In this document: in pieces, positions 1 through 7,484 of the stretch | How the letters are laid out: the number at the start of each line of letters is the position of its first letter | Position numbering within the stretch: the stretch's first letter is position 1 | NCBI RefSeq assembly: GCF_900659615.1 | Contig: NZ_CAACUY010000009.1 | Span: 47,501-111,500 of the forward strand | Length of the DNA: 64,000 nucleotides | Reading direction: 5' to 3' | Source: Actinomadura fibrosa | GTDB taxonomy: Bacteria; Actinomycetota; Actinomycetes; Streptosporangiales; Streptosporangiaceae | Made by a program: the position numbers and the translations under genes | Notes under the pieces: generated by a model | What the model saw: the letters and a program-made list of their open reading frames with translations, nothing else | Database searches by the model: none | What the model was told of the DNA's origin: nothing

Positions 1-1
1 C

Positions 2-190
2 GTCGACGACGAGCCCGCGACCACGGCGGACTGGCTGCCGGTCTACAGCGCCGCGCTGGGCGCGCCGATGCCCGGCAAGGCCCGGCACGCCGCCGCGACG
101 GGACGCCCGGTGTCCAACGCCAAGGCGCTCGGCCTCGGCTGGAAGCCGCGGGTGCCGTCCTGGCGCACCGGCTTCGCCGAGATGCGCTGA
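2..190 (+). CDS. C-terminal end of NAD-dependent epimerase/dehydratase-like protein (partial)
   Basis: Only the last 62 codons lie in the window; the frame is open from base 2 to the TGA at 188-190. The readable tail has WLPVYSAALGAP, then RPVSNAKALGLGWKP and PSWRTGF, the pattern seen at the C-terminus of extended SDR/NAD-dependent epimerase proteins of actinomycetes, where a substrate-domain segment is followed by a short GF(R/A) tail. The NAD-binding Rossmann part is outside the window, so substrate and exact family cannot be stated. It converges on the dioxygenase gene at 245. Confidence 0.6.
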   Translation, partial: VDDEPATTADWLPVYSAALGAPMPGKARHAAATGRPVSNAKALGLGWKPRVPSWRTGFAEMR

Positions 191-244
191 CGCCCGGGGG
201 CGGGCACCCGCCTCCGCACCGCGGTTCCCCGCGCCGCGGTGCCC

Positions 245-1030
245 TCAGCCGAACTGGAACGAGCGCTTGGCGAGCCCGAACCAGTAGCCGTCGATGACGG
301 ACCGGCGGCCGGACGGACCATCGCTCCCACCTGCCGCGGCGCCGTCGGCGTCGGCGCCGAGGGCCACGAACAGCGGCGCGAAGTGCTCCGTCCGCGGATG
401 CGCGATCGCCGCCGCGGGCGCCTTCGCGCGGAAGTCGAGCAGCGCGTCGATGTCGCCGCCGCCGACGGCGCGGACCGTCCAGTCGTCGAACTCGGCCGAC
501 CACGCGGGCGGCGCGGCGTCCGGGCCGGCGCCCATCTCGCGCAGGTTGTGGGTGGTGAAGCCGCTCCCCACGATGAGGACGCCCTGATCGCGCAGCGGCG
601 CGAGCCGGCGGCCGATCTCGAACAGCCGCTCCGGCTCCAGGGTCGGCATCGACATCTGGAGCACGGGGACGTCGGCGTCCGGGTACATCTCCACCAGCGG
701 CACGTACGCGCCGTGGTCGAGGCCGCGCCGCTCGTCCTGGTGCGTGCCGGGGATCAGCTTCCGGACGTCCTCCGCCAGGTCCGGGGCGCCGGGGGCGTCG
801 TACCGGACGCGGTAGTAGTGCTCGGGGAAGCCCCAGAAGTCGTAGACCAGCGGGACCGGGCGGGTGGCTCCGACCGACAGCGGGGCCTCCTCCCAGTGCG
901 CCGACACCATCAGGATCGCCTCGGGCTTCGGCAGGCCCGCCGACCAGCGGGCCAGCTCGTCCGTCCACACGGCGTCGTCGGCCAGCGGCGGCGCGCCGTG
1001 GCTGAGGTACAGCACCGGCATGCGGCTCAT
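245..1030 (-). CDS. LigB/DODA-type class III extradiol dioxygenase
   Basis: A 261-residue protein of the 4,5-DOPA dioxygenase extradiol (LigB, class III) family, cytosolic iron or zinc enzymes opening catechol-type rings. The family His residues are visible: LSHGAPP (H11), SAHWEE (H45), DHGAYVPL near residue 117 and TEHFAPLF near the C-terminus. GSGFTTHNL is a typical family block. The chosen ATG at 1030 has AGGGGGACGAG directly upstream; an in-frame ATG at 1066 would add 12 residues and lie inside the operator array, so it is disfavoured. The gene is divergent from a MarR regulator, which probably represses it. Substrate is unknown. Confidence 0.88.
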   Translation of the reverse strand: MSRMPVLYLSHGAPPLADDAVWTDELARWSAGLPKPEAILMVSAHWEEAPLSVGATRPVPLVYDFWGFPEHYYRVRYDAPGAPDLAEDVRKLIPGTHQDERRGLDHGAYVPLVEMYPDADVPVLQMSMPTLEPERLFEIGRRLAPLRDQGVLIVGSGFTTHNLREMGAGPDAAPPAWSAEFDDWTVRAVGGGDIDALLDFRAKAPAAAIAHPRTEHFAPLFVALGADADGAAAGGSDGPSGRRSVIDGYWFGLAKRSFQFG

Positions 1031-1053
1031 CTCGTCCCCCTGGGGCAGTATCA

Positions 1054-1119
1054 GTTGAGTGTTCAACCAAACCGAGCATAACCGTTAAAAATTGAACTTT
1101 CAAGGCTTGAGCGTTCAAG
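1054..1119. promoter_or_regulatory. Array of TTGAA/TTCAA inverted repeats in the divergent dioxygenase/MarR promoter
   Basis: Four inverted repeats occupy the divergent promoter: GTTGAGTGTTCAAC (1054-1067), TTGAACTTTCAA (1092-1103), TCAAGGCTTGA (1100-1110) and CTTGAGCGTTCAAG (1106-1119). All share TTGAA/TTCAA-type half-sites. Their position between the two start codons fits autoregulation by the MarR protein at 1140 and co-control of the dioxygenase. The regulator assignment is inferred from position. Confidence 0.7.
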
Positions 1120-1139
1120 TAACTAGGTAGACTGGGGGC

Positions 1140-1628
1140 ATGACGGACCCGGCATGGCTCGACGAGGAGGAGCAGGAGACCTGGCGCGCGTTCCTGTGGA
1201 CGTCGCGGCTGCTCAACGAGGCCCTCGACCGCCAGCTCCAGCGCGACTCCGGGCTGCCGCACGCCTACTACATGATCCTCGCGATGCTGTCGGAGTCCCC
1301 GGGCCGCGCGCTCACGATGACCGAGCTGGCCGCGATCGTCCACTCGTCTCCGAGCCGCCTCTCGCACGCCGTCAACCGGCTGGAGGAGGCCGGCTGGGTG
1401 CGCCGCGTCAAGCACCCCGACGACCGCCGGACCACGATCGCCGAGCTGACCGACGCGGGCTTCGCCGTCCTCGCCGAGGCGGCCCCGGGCCACGTCGCCG
1501 AGGTCCGGCGGCACCTGTTCGACCCGCTCAGCCGCGAGGAGATGCTGCGCTTCCGCGAGACGCTGCACGCCCTGCTCGCCTCGCTCGACCCCGACCGCGA
1601 GGCGCCCTGCGCCGACGGCAAGGGCTGA
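1140..1628 (+). CDS. MarR-family transcriptional regulator
   Basis: A 162-residue MarR protein. The winged-helix core runs from about residue 60 to 105: LTMTELAAIVHSSPSRLSHA is the recognition helix-turn-helix and HPDDRRTTIAELTDAG is the wing with the family DDRR signature. The ATG at 1140 follows CTGGGGGC. The protein probably binds the TTGAA repeats just upstream and controls itself and the divergent ring-cleaving dioxygenase. MarR proteins of this type are often released by phenolic ligands, which would suit a catechol dioxygenase partner, but the ligand is inferred. Confidence 0.92.
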   Translation: MTDPAWLDEEEQETWRAFLWTSRLLNEALDRQLQRDSGLPHAYYMILAMLSESPGRALTMTELAAIVHSSPSRLSHAVNRLEEAGWVRRVKHPDDRRTTIAELTDAGFAVLAEAAPGHVAEVRRHLFDPLSREEMLRFRETLHALLASLDPDREAPCADGKG

Positions 1629-1648
1629 GCCCCCCCCCGCGAGCGGCC

Positions 1649-2803
1649 CTAGGCCGTGAACTCGACGGCGTACGCGGCCGCACCGGGGTGGGCCGCGGCC
1701 AGCAGGCGCTCCGCCTCGTCCGCCAGGGCCGCCCGGTCCGCGTCCGCGACGGGCAGGAACGGGTCGATGCGCACCACGGCCGTCCCCCGCTTCTTCTCCA
1801 TCTTCCACATGCCGTGGACGAAGCCGTCCACGAGGAACGTCGCCCGGATGATGCCGTTGACCGTGAACACCCGCTTGCGGTGCTCCTCGGTGATGATCCG
1901 TGCCCGATCGGTGTGGGAGAGCAGCAGGTTGTCGAAGTCGGGGACGAGCCGCGCCGGCGCCGGGACGTCCGGGCCGGGACGGGGCGCGTCCGGCAGGTCA
2001 TAGAGAGTGCGGCCGTTCTCGTCGCGGAACACCACCAGCTTGGGCAAGAGACGCTCGACGACCTCGCCGAGCCGCGTCAGGCCGGACCACTGCTGCGCGT
2101 CCTGGACGGACGCGGGCCCGAACGCCCCCAGATAGCGCAGGACCAGCGCGTCCACGGACGGTTCGGGCGGCTCGCCGTCCCCCAGCCACGCGTCCAGGGT
2201 CGTGTGCTTGGCCAGCCCCGACGCGCCCCAGATGCCGCGCGGCGGGACCTGCACCAGGGGGACGCGGCAGCGGACGGCGAAGCCGAGCAGTTCGGCGTCG
2301 GCATCGGGGAAGCGTTCGGCCAGCAGCGTGCGCAGCTCCTTGTCGGAGCGCGGTTCCTCCTCCAGCAGCGTCCGGGCGTGGGCGATGACGGCGTCGAGCC
2401 CGTCCGCCGCCGGGGCCTCGCCCAGCCGCGTCCGGAGGTACCCGTCGAGGATGCCCTGCGTGAGCGGCCGCAGCGCGCGGGCGTCACGGGCGCTGACCAG
2501 GTGCAGCGTCCCGCGCATCAGCACCATCCGGAGCACCGCGCGGTCCCTCGTGAGCTGGGCGAGCTCGTCGAACGCGAAGCCCTCCAGGCGGCTCCACAGG
2601 CCGACGTACGGCGGGTTCGGCGCCTGCGACTGCATGCCGACCAGGTGCTCGATCGCCTCGACCGCGGGCATCGCCCGCCGCCGGAGCAGCATCTGGCGGG
2701 CGAGCAGCGCCCGGTTGAGCGCCCGCCGTCCGAGCACGGGCGGCCCGGCGGCCGCCCCGGACCGCGGAGCGGGCACGCCCTTCGGCGAGGCGTCAGTCGT
2801 CAT
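1649..2803 (-). CDS. Winged-helix DNA-binding domain protein (HTH_42, AlkX/YcaQ-like)
   Basis: A 384-residue protein of the HTH_42 (PF06224) family, which includes AlkZ/YcaQ-type DNA glycosylases and many actinomycete proteins of unknown role. Family blocks seen are RQMLLRRRAMPAVEAIEHL, GMQSQAPNPPYVGLWSRL (the region matching the glycosylase QxQ/QxD motif), MRGTLHLVSARD and a C-terminal AEATHVNGIIRAT-like block (TVNGIIRATFLVDG). Its start lies 11 bp inside the TetR gene at 2793, so the two are probably co-transcribed. Glycosylase activity is not shown by sequence alone; resistance to a DNA-damaging metabolite is another possible role. Confidence 0.8.
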   Translation of the reverse strand: MTTDASPKGVPAPRSGAAAGPPVLGRRALNRALLARQMLLRRRAMPAVEAIEHLVGMQSQAPNPPYVGLWSRLEGFAFDELAQLTRDRAVLRMVLMRGTLHLVSARDARALRPLTQGILDGYLRTRLGEAPAADGLDAVIAHARTLLEEEPRSDKELRTLLAERFPDADAELLGFAVRCRVPLVQVPPRGIWGASGLAKHTTLDAWLGDGEPPEPSVDALVLRYLGAFGPASVQDAQQWSGLTRLGEVVERLLPKLVVFRDENGRTLYDLPDAPRPGPDVPAPARLVPDFDNLLLSHTDRARIITEEHRKRVFTVNGIIRATFLVDGFVHGMWKMEKKRGTAVVRIDPFLPVADADRAALADEAERLLAAAHPGAAAYAVEFTA

Positions 2804-3440
2804 AGCGGCCTCGCAGCTCCTGCCAGGTGGGAGGAGGGCCCGGCAGCTCCTCAGAGTCGGTGAGGCGCAGCGCGTCCAGGAACAGCGCCAGGTAGCGGTG
2901 CTGCAACCGGTTCATGCGCGCGTCGTCCCCGATCCGGATCGTGTGCAGATGCTCAAGCATGACGGAGACGTCGCCGACCTCGATCTCCGGCCGGAGGGCA
3001 CCGGCCTCCTTGGTCCGCTCCAGCAGCCGCTGCGTGGCCCGGTGGATCGCGCGGCCCTTCTCGCTCATCGCCTCGGTGACCGGGAAGCTGCCCGCGAGCC
3101 GCATCGTCAGCGAGCCCGCGCCGATGTCGAGGCAGCGGCGCATGAAGCCCGCGAAGGCCGCCCACGCGTCCCCCTCGTCGGCGAGCGCCGCCTCCACCTC
3201 GGCGAGGTAGCGGTCCATGCCGTCGTCGGCGAGCCGCTGGAGCAGGTCCTCCTTGCTCTTGTAGCGCCGGTAGAGGGCGCTGATCCCCACCCCCGCGTGC
3301 TCGGCCACCGCCGAGATCGGCGCGCCGGGATCGGCGGTGAACACCGCCCGCGCCGCCTCCCGGATCAGCTCGTCATTGCGCGCCGCCTGCGCCTTGCGCC
3401 CGCTCATGGGCACCCGTGCCGTGGTCTCCATGAAGACCAT
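2793..3440 (-). CDS. TetR/AcrR-family transcriptional regulator
   Basis: A 215-residue TetR protein. The N-terminal HTH covers about residues 20-65, with ISAVAEHAGVGISALYRRY followed by KSKEDLLQRL, the TetR turn and helix 4. The C-terminal ligand domain is not assignable. Start is uncertain: no good ribosome site precedes the ATG at 3440, and ATGs at 3431 and 3407 are in frame. It overlaps the winged-helix gene by 11 bp, suggesting a two-gene operon, and is divergent from a MarR gene at 3510. Inverted repeats lie in the 69-bp intergenic region. Confidence 0.9.
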   Translation of the reverse strand: MVFMETTARVPMSGRKAQAARNDELIREAARAVFTADPGAPISAVAEHAGVGISALYRRYKSKEDLLQRLADDGMDRYLAEVEAALADEGDAWAAFAGFMRRCLDIGAGSLTMRLAGSFPVTEAMSEKGRAIHRATQRLLERTKEAGALRPEIEVGDVSVMLEHLHTIRIGDDARMNRLQHRYLALFLDALRLTDSEELPGPPPTWQELRGRYDD

Positions 3441-3447
3441 AGTAAGG

Positions 3448-3483
3448 GAACGAAGAATTCCGTTCTACACTCGACGCGTCGAG
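3448..3483. promoter_or_regulatory. Inverted repeats between divergent TetR and MarR genes
   Basis: Two elements are seen: GAACG/CGTTC arms at 3448-3452 and 3461-3465, and the perfect 14-bp palindrome CTCGACGCGTCGAG at 3470-3483. Either could be the operator for the TetR (2793-3440) or MarR (3510-3989) protein; which binds which is not decidable from sequence. Confidence 0.5.
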
Positions 3484-3509
3484 GGGGCGTTGCAATAAAC
3501 TCCCCGCCC

Positions 3510-3989
3510 ATGACCGATGCCGAGGGGGCCGCTGCGCCGCCTGGATCGCAGCGGCGGTCCGAGCCGCTGTCCGGGACCCTGACGTTCCAGCTCATGACGC
3601 TGGGCGCGGTCGCCGCCGACCGGTTCGCCGCCGCGCTCGCGCCGCTCGATCTGAAGCCGCGGCACGCCGCGCTGATGGCCGTCGTCGGCCGCGGCCTCGC
3701 GGCGTCCCAGCTGGAGGTCGCCGCTCATCTCGGCGTCGTGCCGAGCCTCGTCGTCGCCCTCGCCGACCACCTCGTGCGGCTCGGCGCGGTCGAGCGGATC
3801 CGCGACCCCCGGGACCGGCGGCGGCAGGTGCTCCTGCTCACCCAGCACGGCCACCGGCTGCTGGAGCGGTGCGCCGCCGCGGCCCGGTCGGTGGACGAGG
3901 AGCTCGCCGCCCGGCTCCCGGCGTCCGAGCGCGCCGCGTTCACCCGCTCGCTAGGCGCCCTGGCGAACGGCGCCGGCTTCCCCACCTGA
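3510..3989 (+). CDS. MarR-family transcriptional regulator
   Basis: A 159-residue MarR protein. SQLEVAAHLGVVPSLVVALADHLVRLGAVERIRDP is the winged-helix core (quoted part: ASQLEVAAHLGVVPSLV), followed by RDRRRQVLLLTQHG, the wing with the family DxRxxxxxLT pattern. The ATG at 3510 is the first in frame after the divergent TetR promoter; no strong ribosome site is visible, so leaderless or weak translation is possible. No enzyme gene directly follows, so it probably acts on its own divergent region or elsewhere. Confidence 0.85.
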   Translation: MTDAEGAAAPPGSQRRSEPLSGTLTFQLMTLGAVAADRFAAALAPLDLKPRHAALMAVVGRGLAASQLEVAAHLGVVPSLVVALADHLVRLGAVERIRDPRDRRRQVLLLTQHGHRLLERCAAAARSVDEELAARLPASERAAFTRSLGALANGAGFPT

Positions 3990-4083
3990 GGCGGTCCCCA
4001 CCTGGCCCTCGTCGGGCGTGCCCGGTGAAGCGCAGCCCTTGTTCCTCGTGATGCCTTGACGCTCGGCCGCATGCGGTCTCATT

Positions 4084-4113
4084 ATGAACACTTGTTCATG
4101 AACGCTTGTTCAT
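4084..4113. promoter_or_regulatory. Two overlapping ATGAAC-N4-GTTCAT operators
   Basis: ATGAACACTTGTTCAT (4084-4099) and ATGAACGCTTGTTCAT (4098-4113) are perfect 6-bp-arm inverted repeats sharing the central ATG, placed 14 bp before the methyltransferase start codon. Tandem palindromes with 14-bp spacing are typical of cooperative TetR dimers. The likely binder is the TetR gene immediately downstream (4964-5596), inferred from the operon. Confidence 0.75.
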
Positions 4114-4127
4114 AACGAGGGGATGCC

Positions 4128-4943
4128 ATGGCCGAGATCGTCAACGTTCAGCAGTCCGAGGCCTGGAACGGTTACGAGGGCGAGCACTGGGCGGCGCACC
4201 ACGATCGGTACGACGCGGTGAACGGCGACTTCAACCGCTTCCTGCTGGACGAGGCCGCGATCGGGGAGCGCGACCGCGTCCTCGACATCGGCTGCGGGAA
4301 CGGGCAGGTCACGCGGCTCGCGGCGGAGCGGGCCCGGTTCGGCGCGGCCGCCGGGGTGGACCTGTCCGGCCCGATGCTCGCCCGCGCCCGCTCGCTGGCG
4401 GCGGCGGAGGGCGTCGCCAACGTGACGTTCGAGCAGGGCGACGCGCAGGTGTTCCCGTTCCCCGAGGGCGGCTTCGACGTCGCGCTCAGCCGCTTCGGGG
4501 TCATGTTCTTCGCCGATCCCGTGGCCGCGTTCGGCAACGTCCGGCGCGCCCTGCGGCACGGCGGGCGGCTGGCCTTCCTGTCCATGGCGCCGCTGGACGG
4601 GACCGACCTCGGCACCGTCTTCTCCGTCCTCACCTCGTCGCCCGACCACACGGTCGCCGGGCACGACGGGCCGCTGTCGCTCGCCGATCCCGCGCGGATC
4701 CGCGAGATCCTCGGTGCCGCCGGGTTCCGGGACGTCTCCTGCCGCGCTGTGGAGGCCGAGCAGGTCTGGGGACGGGACGCCGCCGACGCCGCCGCGTTCC
4801 TCGCCGGCTGGGGACCCGTCCGCCACAACCTCGGGGAGAGCGGCGAGCTGCTGGAGGCGATCACCAAGGCGGTCCGCCCCTTCGAGCGGGACGGCGCCGT
4901 CCGGCTGCGGAGCACGGCATGGCTGGTGAGCGCCCGCCGCTGA
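4128..4943 (+). CDS. Class I SAM-dependent methyltransferase
   Basis: A 271-residue Methyltransf_11/25-type enzyme. Motif I is VLDIGCGNGQVT (about residues 48-59), the acidic loop is GVDLSGPMLARAR, motif II region is FEQGDAQVFPFP, and motif IV is FDVALSRFGVMFF, followed by the LRHGGRLAFLS strand. The start ATG at 4128 has GAGGGGATGCC upstream. The N-terminus (NGYEGEHWAAHHDRYD) resembles small-molecule C/O-methyltransferases; substrate is unknown. It is followed 20 bp later by a TetR gene and preceded by tandem operators, so it is likely autorepressed as a unit. Confidence 0.9.
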   Translation: MAEIVNVQQSEAWNGYEGEHWAAHHDRYDAVNGDFNRFLLDEAAIGERDRVLDIGCGNGQVTRLAAERARFGAAAGVDLSGPMLARARSLAAAEGVANVTFEQGDAQVFPFPEGGFDVALSRFGVMFFADPVAAFGNVRRALRHGGRLAFLSMAPLDGTDLGTVFSVLTSSPDHTVAGHDGPLSLADPARIREILGAAGFRDVSCRAVEAEQVWGRDAADAAAFLAGWGPVRHNLGESGELLEAITKAVRPFERDGAVRLRSTAWLVSARR

Positions 4944-4963
4944 CGCACCGGGCGGCGATTACG

Positions 4964-5596
4964 ATGCCGGTGATGTCTCCTCGAAGAGCGGCCGCGCTGC
5001 GCGGCGGCGACCGGACGCTGCGCGAGCACCTGATCGGCACGGCCGAGCGGCTCATCGCCGAGCGCGGGACGGCGGGGCTGACGGTGCGGACGATCGCGCG
5101 GGAGGCCGGCGTCGCGGACGGCGTGCTCTACAACCACTTCGCCGACAAGGAGGAGCTGCTCGCCCTGGCCCTGCGCGCCCATGCCGTCGCGGTGCGGCGG
5201 GGGCTGCCCGCGCTGCCGGTGCCGGGCGAGGGGACGGTCGAGGCGAACCTCCGGGCCCACATCGAGCACGGGACGGCGCTGCACGCCCGGCTGCTGCCCG
5301 CGCTCGCGGGCCTGGTCGGGCGGCCCGAGGTGCTGGCCCGGTTCGCGGCGCTGGACGATCCGGACGTGAACTGGCGCGACCGCCTCGGCGCCTACCTGCG
5401 GGCCGAGCGGGACCTCGGCCGGCTGCCCGCCGACGCCCGCGTCGACGCCGCCACCGCCATGATCGTCGGCGTGTGCCACGAGCCGGTGCTGTCGGCCCTC
5501 CTCGGGGGCGGGGACGCGGGTGCGGCGCGGTCCGCGTCCCCCGGGATGATCGACGACCTCGTCGCGACCGTCCTGTACGGCCTGGCCCCGCGCTAG
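4964..5596 (+). CDS. TetR-family transcriptional regulator
   Basis: A 210-residue TetR protein. LTVRTIAREAGVADGVLYNHF then ADKEELLALAL form the HTH and helix 4 at about residues 33-65 (recognition part: GVADGVLYNHF). The ATG at 4964 is chosen; ATG at 4973 is equally usable. It sits 20 bp after the methyltransferase gene in the same direction, and the tandem ATGAAC/GTTCAT repeats upstream of that gene are its probable site. The C-terminal ligand pocket gives no clue to the inducer. Confidence 0.9.
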   Translation: MPVMSPRRAAALRGGDRTLREHLIGTAERLIAERGTAGLTVRTIAREAGVADGVLYNHFADKEELLALALRAHAVAVRRGLPALPVPGEGTVEANLRAHIEHGTALHARLLPALAGLVGRPEVLARFAALDDPDVNWRDRLGAYLRAERDLGRLPADARVDAATAMIVGVCHEPVLSALLGGGDAGAARSASPGMIDDLVATVLYGLAPR

Positions 5597-5602
5597 CCGC
5601 CC

Positions 5603-6646
5603 TCACGTGGCCATGGCGGCCCTGACCTCGGCGAGCGTCGCGTCGGCGACGGCGTTGGCGCGGGCGTTCCCGGCGGCGAGGACGGCGCGCAGGTGCGCCC
5701 GGTCGGCGGCGAGCTCGGCGCGGCGGGCGCGGATCGGCCGCAGGAACTCGTTGACGGACTCGGTGACGACCCGCTTGAGCGCCGCGGCGCCGCCGTCGCC
5801 GATGTCCGCGGCCACCTCGTGCGGGTCGCGGTCCTGGCAGAGCGCGGCCAGCAGCACCAGGTTCGACACCTCGGGACGGGTCTCGGGCGCGTAGGCGATG
5901 CGCCGCTCGCCGTCCGTCCTGGCGCGGCGGATCAGGCGCGCGGTCTCGTCCGCGGTGGCGGACAGGGCGATGGTGTTGCCGCGGCTCTTGCTCATCTTCC
6001 GGCCGTCCGTCCCGAGCAGCAGCGGCGCGGCCGACAGCAGGGCCTCCGGCACGGGGAAGACGGGCGCGTAGCGCTCGTTGAAGCGGCGCGCGACCGTCCG
6101 GGTGATCTCCTGGTGCGGGAGCTGGTCCTTCCCCACCGGGACGAGGTTCGCCTTGCAGAACAGGATGTCCGCGGCCTGGTGGACGGGGTAGGTGAACATC
6201 AGCCCGCTGACCGCGTCCTGCCGGGACGCCGCGATCTCGTCCTTGACCGTGGGGTTGCGGCCCAGCTCGGCGACGGAGACCAGGGACAGGAACGGCAGCA
6301 TGAGCTGGTTCAGCGCGGGCACGGCGCTGTGCTGGAAGATCGTCGCGGTGGACGGGTCGATCCCGGCGGCGAGCTGGTCGGCGACGAGGCCCTCGACGTG
6401 CTCGCCGAGCCGGTCGGCGACGTCCCGGTCGGTGAGCACCTGGTAGTCGGCGACCAGCACGAACACCTCGACGCCCGCCCGCTGGAGGCGGACGCGGTTG
6501 GCGAGCGTGCCGAAGTAGTGGCCGAGGTGCAGCGGTCCCGTGGGACGGTCGCCGGTCATGATCCGGAAGGCGCCGGGGTCCGCGGCGATCCGCGCCTCCA
6601 GGTCGAGCCGCGAGGCGTCCGGCGCGGTGGGGGTGGCGGTGTGCAC
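5603..6646 (-). CDS. trpS: Tryptophanyl-tRNA synthetase
   Basis: A 347-residue class I aminoacyl-tRNA synthetase charging tRNA-Trp. The HIGH signature is HLGH (residues 40-43, in TGPLHLGHYFG) and the second is KMSKS (217-221). Other TrpRS blocks are LVADYQVLTDR, GLMFTYPVHQAADIL and GTDGRKMSKS. The GTG start at 6646 follows GAGGAGAGAACACC. A Trp-Trp leader peptide and an attenuator precede it (6703-6800). Inducible control by attenuation matches auxiliary, antibiotic-resistant trpS copies known in Streptomyces, so this may be a second TrpRS protecting against indolmycin-like inhibitors; that role is inferred because the rest of the genome is not visible. Confidence 0.96.
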   Translation of the reverse strand: MHTATPTAPDASRLDLEARIAADPGAFRIMTGDRPTGPLHLGHYFGTLANRVRLQRAGVEVFVLVADYQVLTDRDVADRLGEHVEGLVADQLAAGIDPSTATIFQHSAVPALNQLMLPFLSLVSVAELGRNPTVKDEIAASRQDAVSGLMFTYPVHQAADILFCKANLVPVGKDQLPHQEITRTVARRFNERYAPVFPVPEALLSAAPLLLGTDGRKMSKSRGNTIALSATADETARLIRRARTDGERRIAYAPETRPEVSNLVLLAALCQDRDPHEVAADIGDGGAAALKRVVTESVNEFLRPIRARRAELAADRAHLRAVLAAGNARANAVADATLAEVRAAMAT

Positions 6647-6702
6647 GGTGTTCTCTCCTCGTTGTCGGGGGCCGTCCTGCCGGACGCCCGCCCCCTGGGT
6701 CA

Positions 6703-6772
6703 CCGAGAAGGAAGAAGGGCCGTCCAGCGGACGGCCCGGGCATGCGTGTCTCTCGGCCGTCCTAGGACGGCC
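6703..6772 (-). promoter_or_regulatory. Ribosome-mediated trpS transcription attenuator
   Basis: Read on the minus strand after the Trp-Trp codons: segment 1 GGCCGTCC and segment 2 GGACGGCC form the perfect palindrome at 6755-6772; segment 3 GGGCCGTCC and segment 4 GGACGGCCC form a 9-bp stem with a GCT loop (6717-6737) followed by TTCTTCCTTCT, a terminator. Segment 2 can also pair with segment 3. A ribosome stalled at the Trp codons would cover segment 1, free segment 2 to pair with 3 and prevent termination. A further GGACGGCC copy at about 6669-6676 could compete. Confidence 0.88.
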
Positions 6773-6800
6773 ACCAAGCGAGAGTCGCGGTGCGGTGCAT
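6762..6800 (-). CDS. trpS leader peptide with tandem Trp codons
   Basis: A 12-codon ORF reads MHRTATLAWWPS then TAG, with CTGGAGGC directly before the ATG. The two adjacent TGG codons (6771-6776) lie immediately before the first attenuator segment, and the stop codon lies inside it, as expected for a ribosome-stalling leader. Its product is presumably not functional as a protein; translation senses Trp-tRNA charging and controls trpS 116 bp downstream. Confidence 0.88.
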   Translation of the reverse strand: MHRTATLAWWPS

Positions 6801-6875
6801 GCCTCCAGCGTAGCGGACAAGATAAGCAAGGTTCTAGATAATCCGGGACGGGACGAGTTGGGTAGGCTGGCGGGC

Positions 6876-7364
6876 ATGACCGCCATGGCACCCGCGCGCA
6901 CCGCACCCGACCTGTCCTTCCTGCTCGACCACACCAGCCATGTGCTGCGGACGCGGATGGCGGCGGCGCTCGCCGAGATCGGGCTGACGGCCCGCATGCA
7001 CTGCGTCCTCGTGCACGCCCTCCAGGAGGAGCGCACCCAGATCCAGCTCGCCGAGCTCGGCGACATGGACAAGACGACGATGGTCGTCACGGTCGACGCC
7101 CTGGAGAAGGCGGGGCTCGCCGAGCGGCGCCCGTCGTCGCGGGACCGCCGCGCACGGATCATCGCCGTCACGGAGGAGGGCGCGCGGGTCGCGGCCCGCA
7201 GCCAGGAGATCGTGGACGGCGTCCACGAGGCCGCCCTCGGCTCGCTTCCGGAGCAGGAGCGCGAGATCCTCCTCCGCGCCCTGAACAACCTGGTCAGCGG
7301 GCATCTGGCCGTGCCCGAGGAGAGCGTGCGGCCGGTGCGGCGGGCCCGCGAGCGCCAGAAATAG
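6876..7364 (+). CDS. MarR-family transcriptional regulator
   Basis: A 162-residue MarR protein with a canonical winged helix: IQLAELGDMDKTTMVVTVDALEKAG (recognition part DKTTMVVTVDALEK) and the wing RPSSRDRRARIIAVTEEG. The ATG at 6876 follows GGCTGGCGGGC. It is divergent from the trpS leader and 120 bp upstream of an MFS exporter in the same direction, so it likely represses that exporter. TTCTAGATAA (6833-6842) is a near-palindrome in its upstream region and could be an operator or a -10 element. Confidence 0.92.
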   Translation: MTAMAPARTAPDLSFLLDHTSHVLRTRMAAALAEIGLTARMHCVLVHALQEERTQIQLAELGDMDKTTMVVTVDALEKAGLAERRPSSRDRRARIIAVTEEGARVAARSQEIVDGVHEAALGSLPEQEREILLRALNNLVSGHLAVPEESVRPVRRARERQK

Positions 7365-7484
7365 GCCCGTCGAGGATTGTCTGCAACGAAACTATCTACT
7401 ACGGTTCTCCTGTGGCGCCGCCGTCCCGGTGGCACCGAACTCCGTGGCACTGACCTCCCCGGTGGCACCGACCAGGAGATGACC

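Noticed and set aside
4172..5479. Long minus-strand open frame opposite the methyltransferase and TetR genes
   Set aside because: It is a GC-bias shadow: composition is Arg/Pro/Gly-rich with no domain, and both plus-strand genes have clear motifs.
6833..7420. Shared MarR operator between 6833-6842 (TTCTAGATAA) and 7395-7412 (ACTATCTACTACGG)
   Set aside because: The two sequences resemble each other only in ATCTA; too short and imperfect to claim as a common site.
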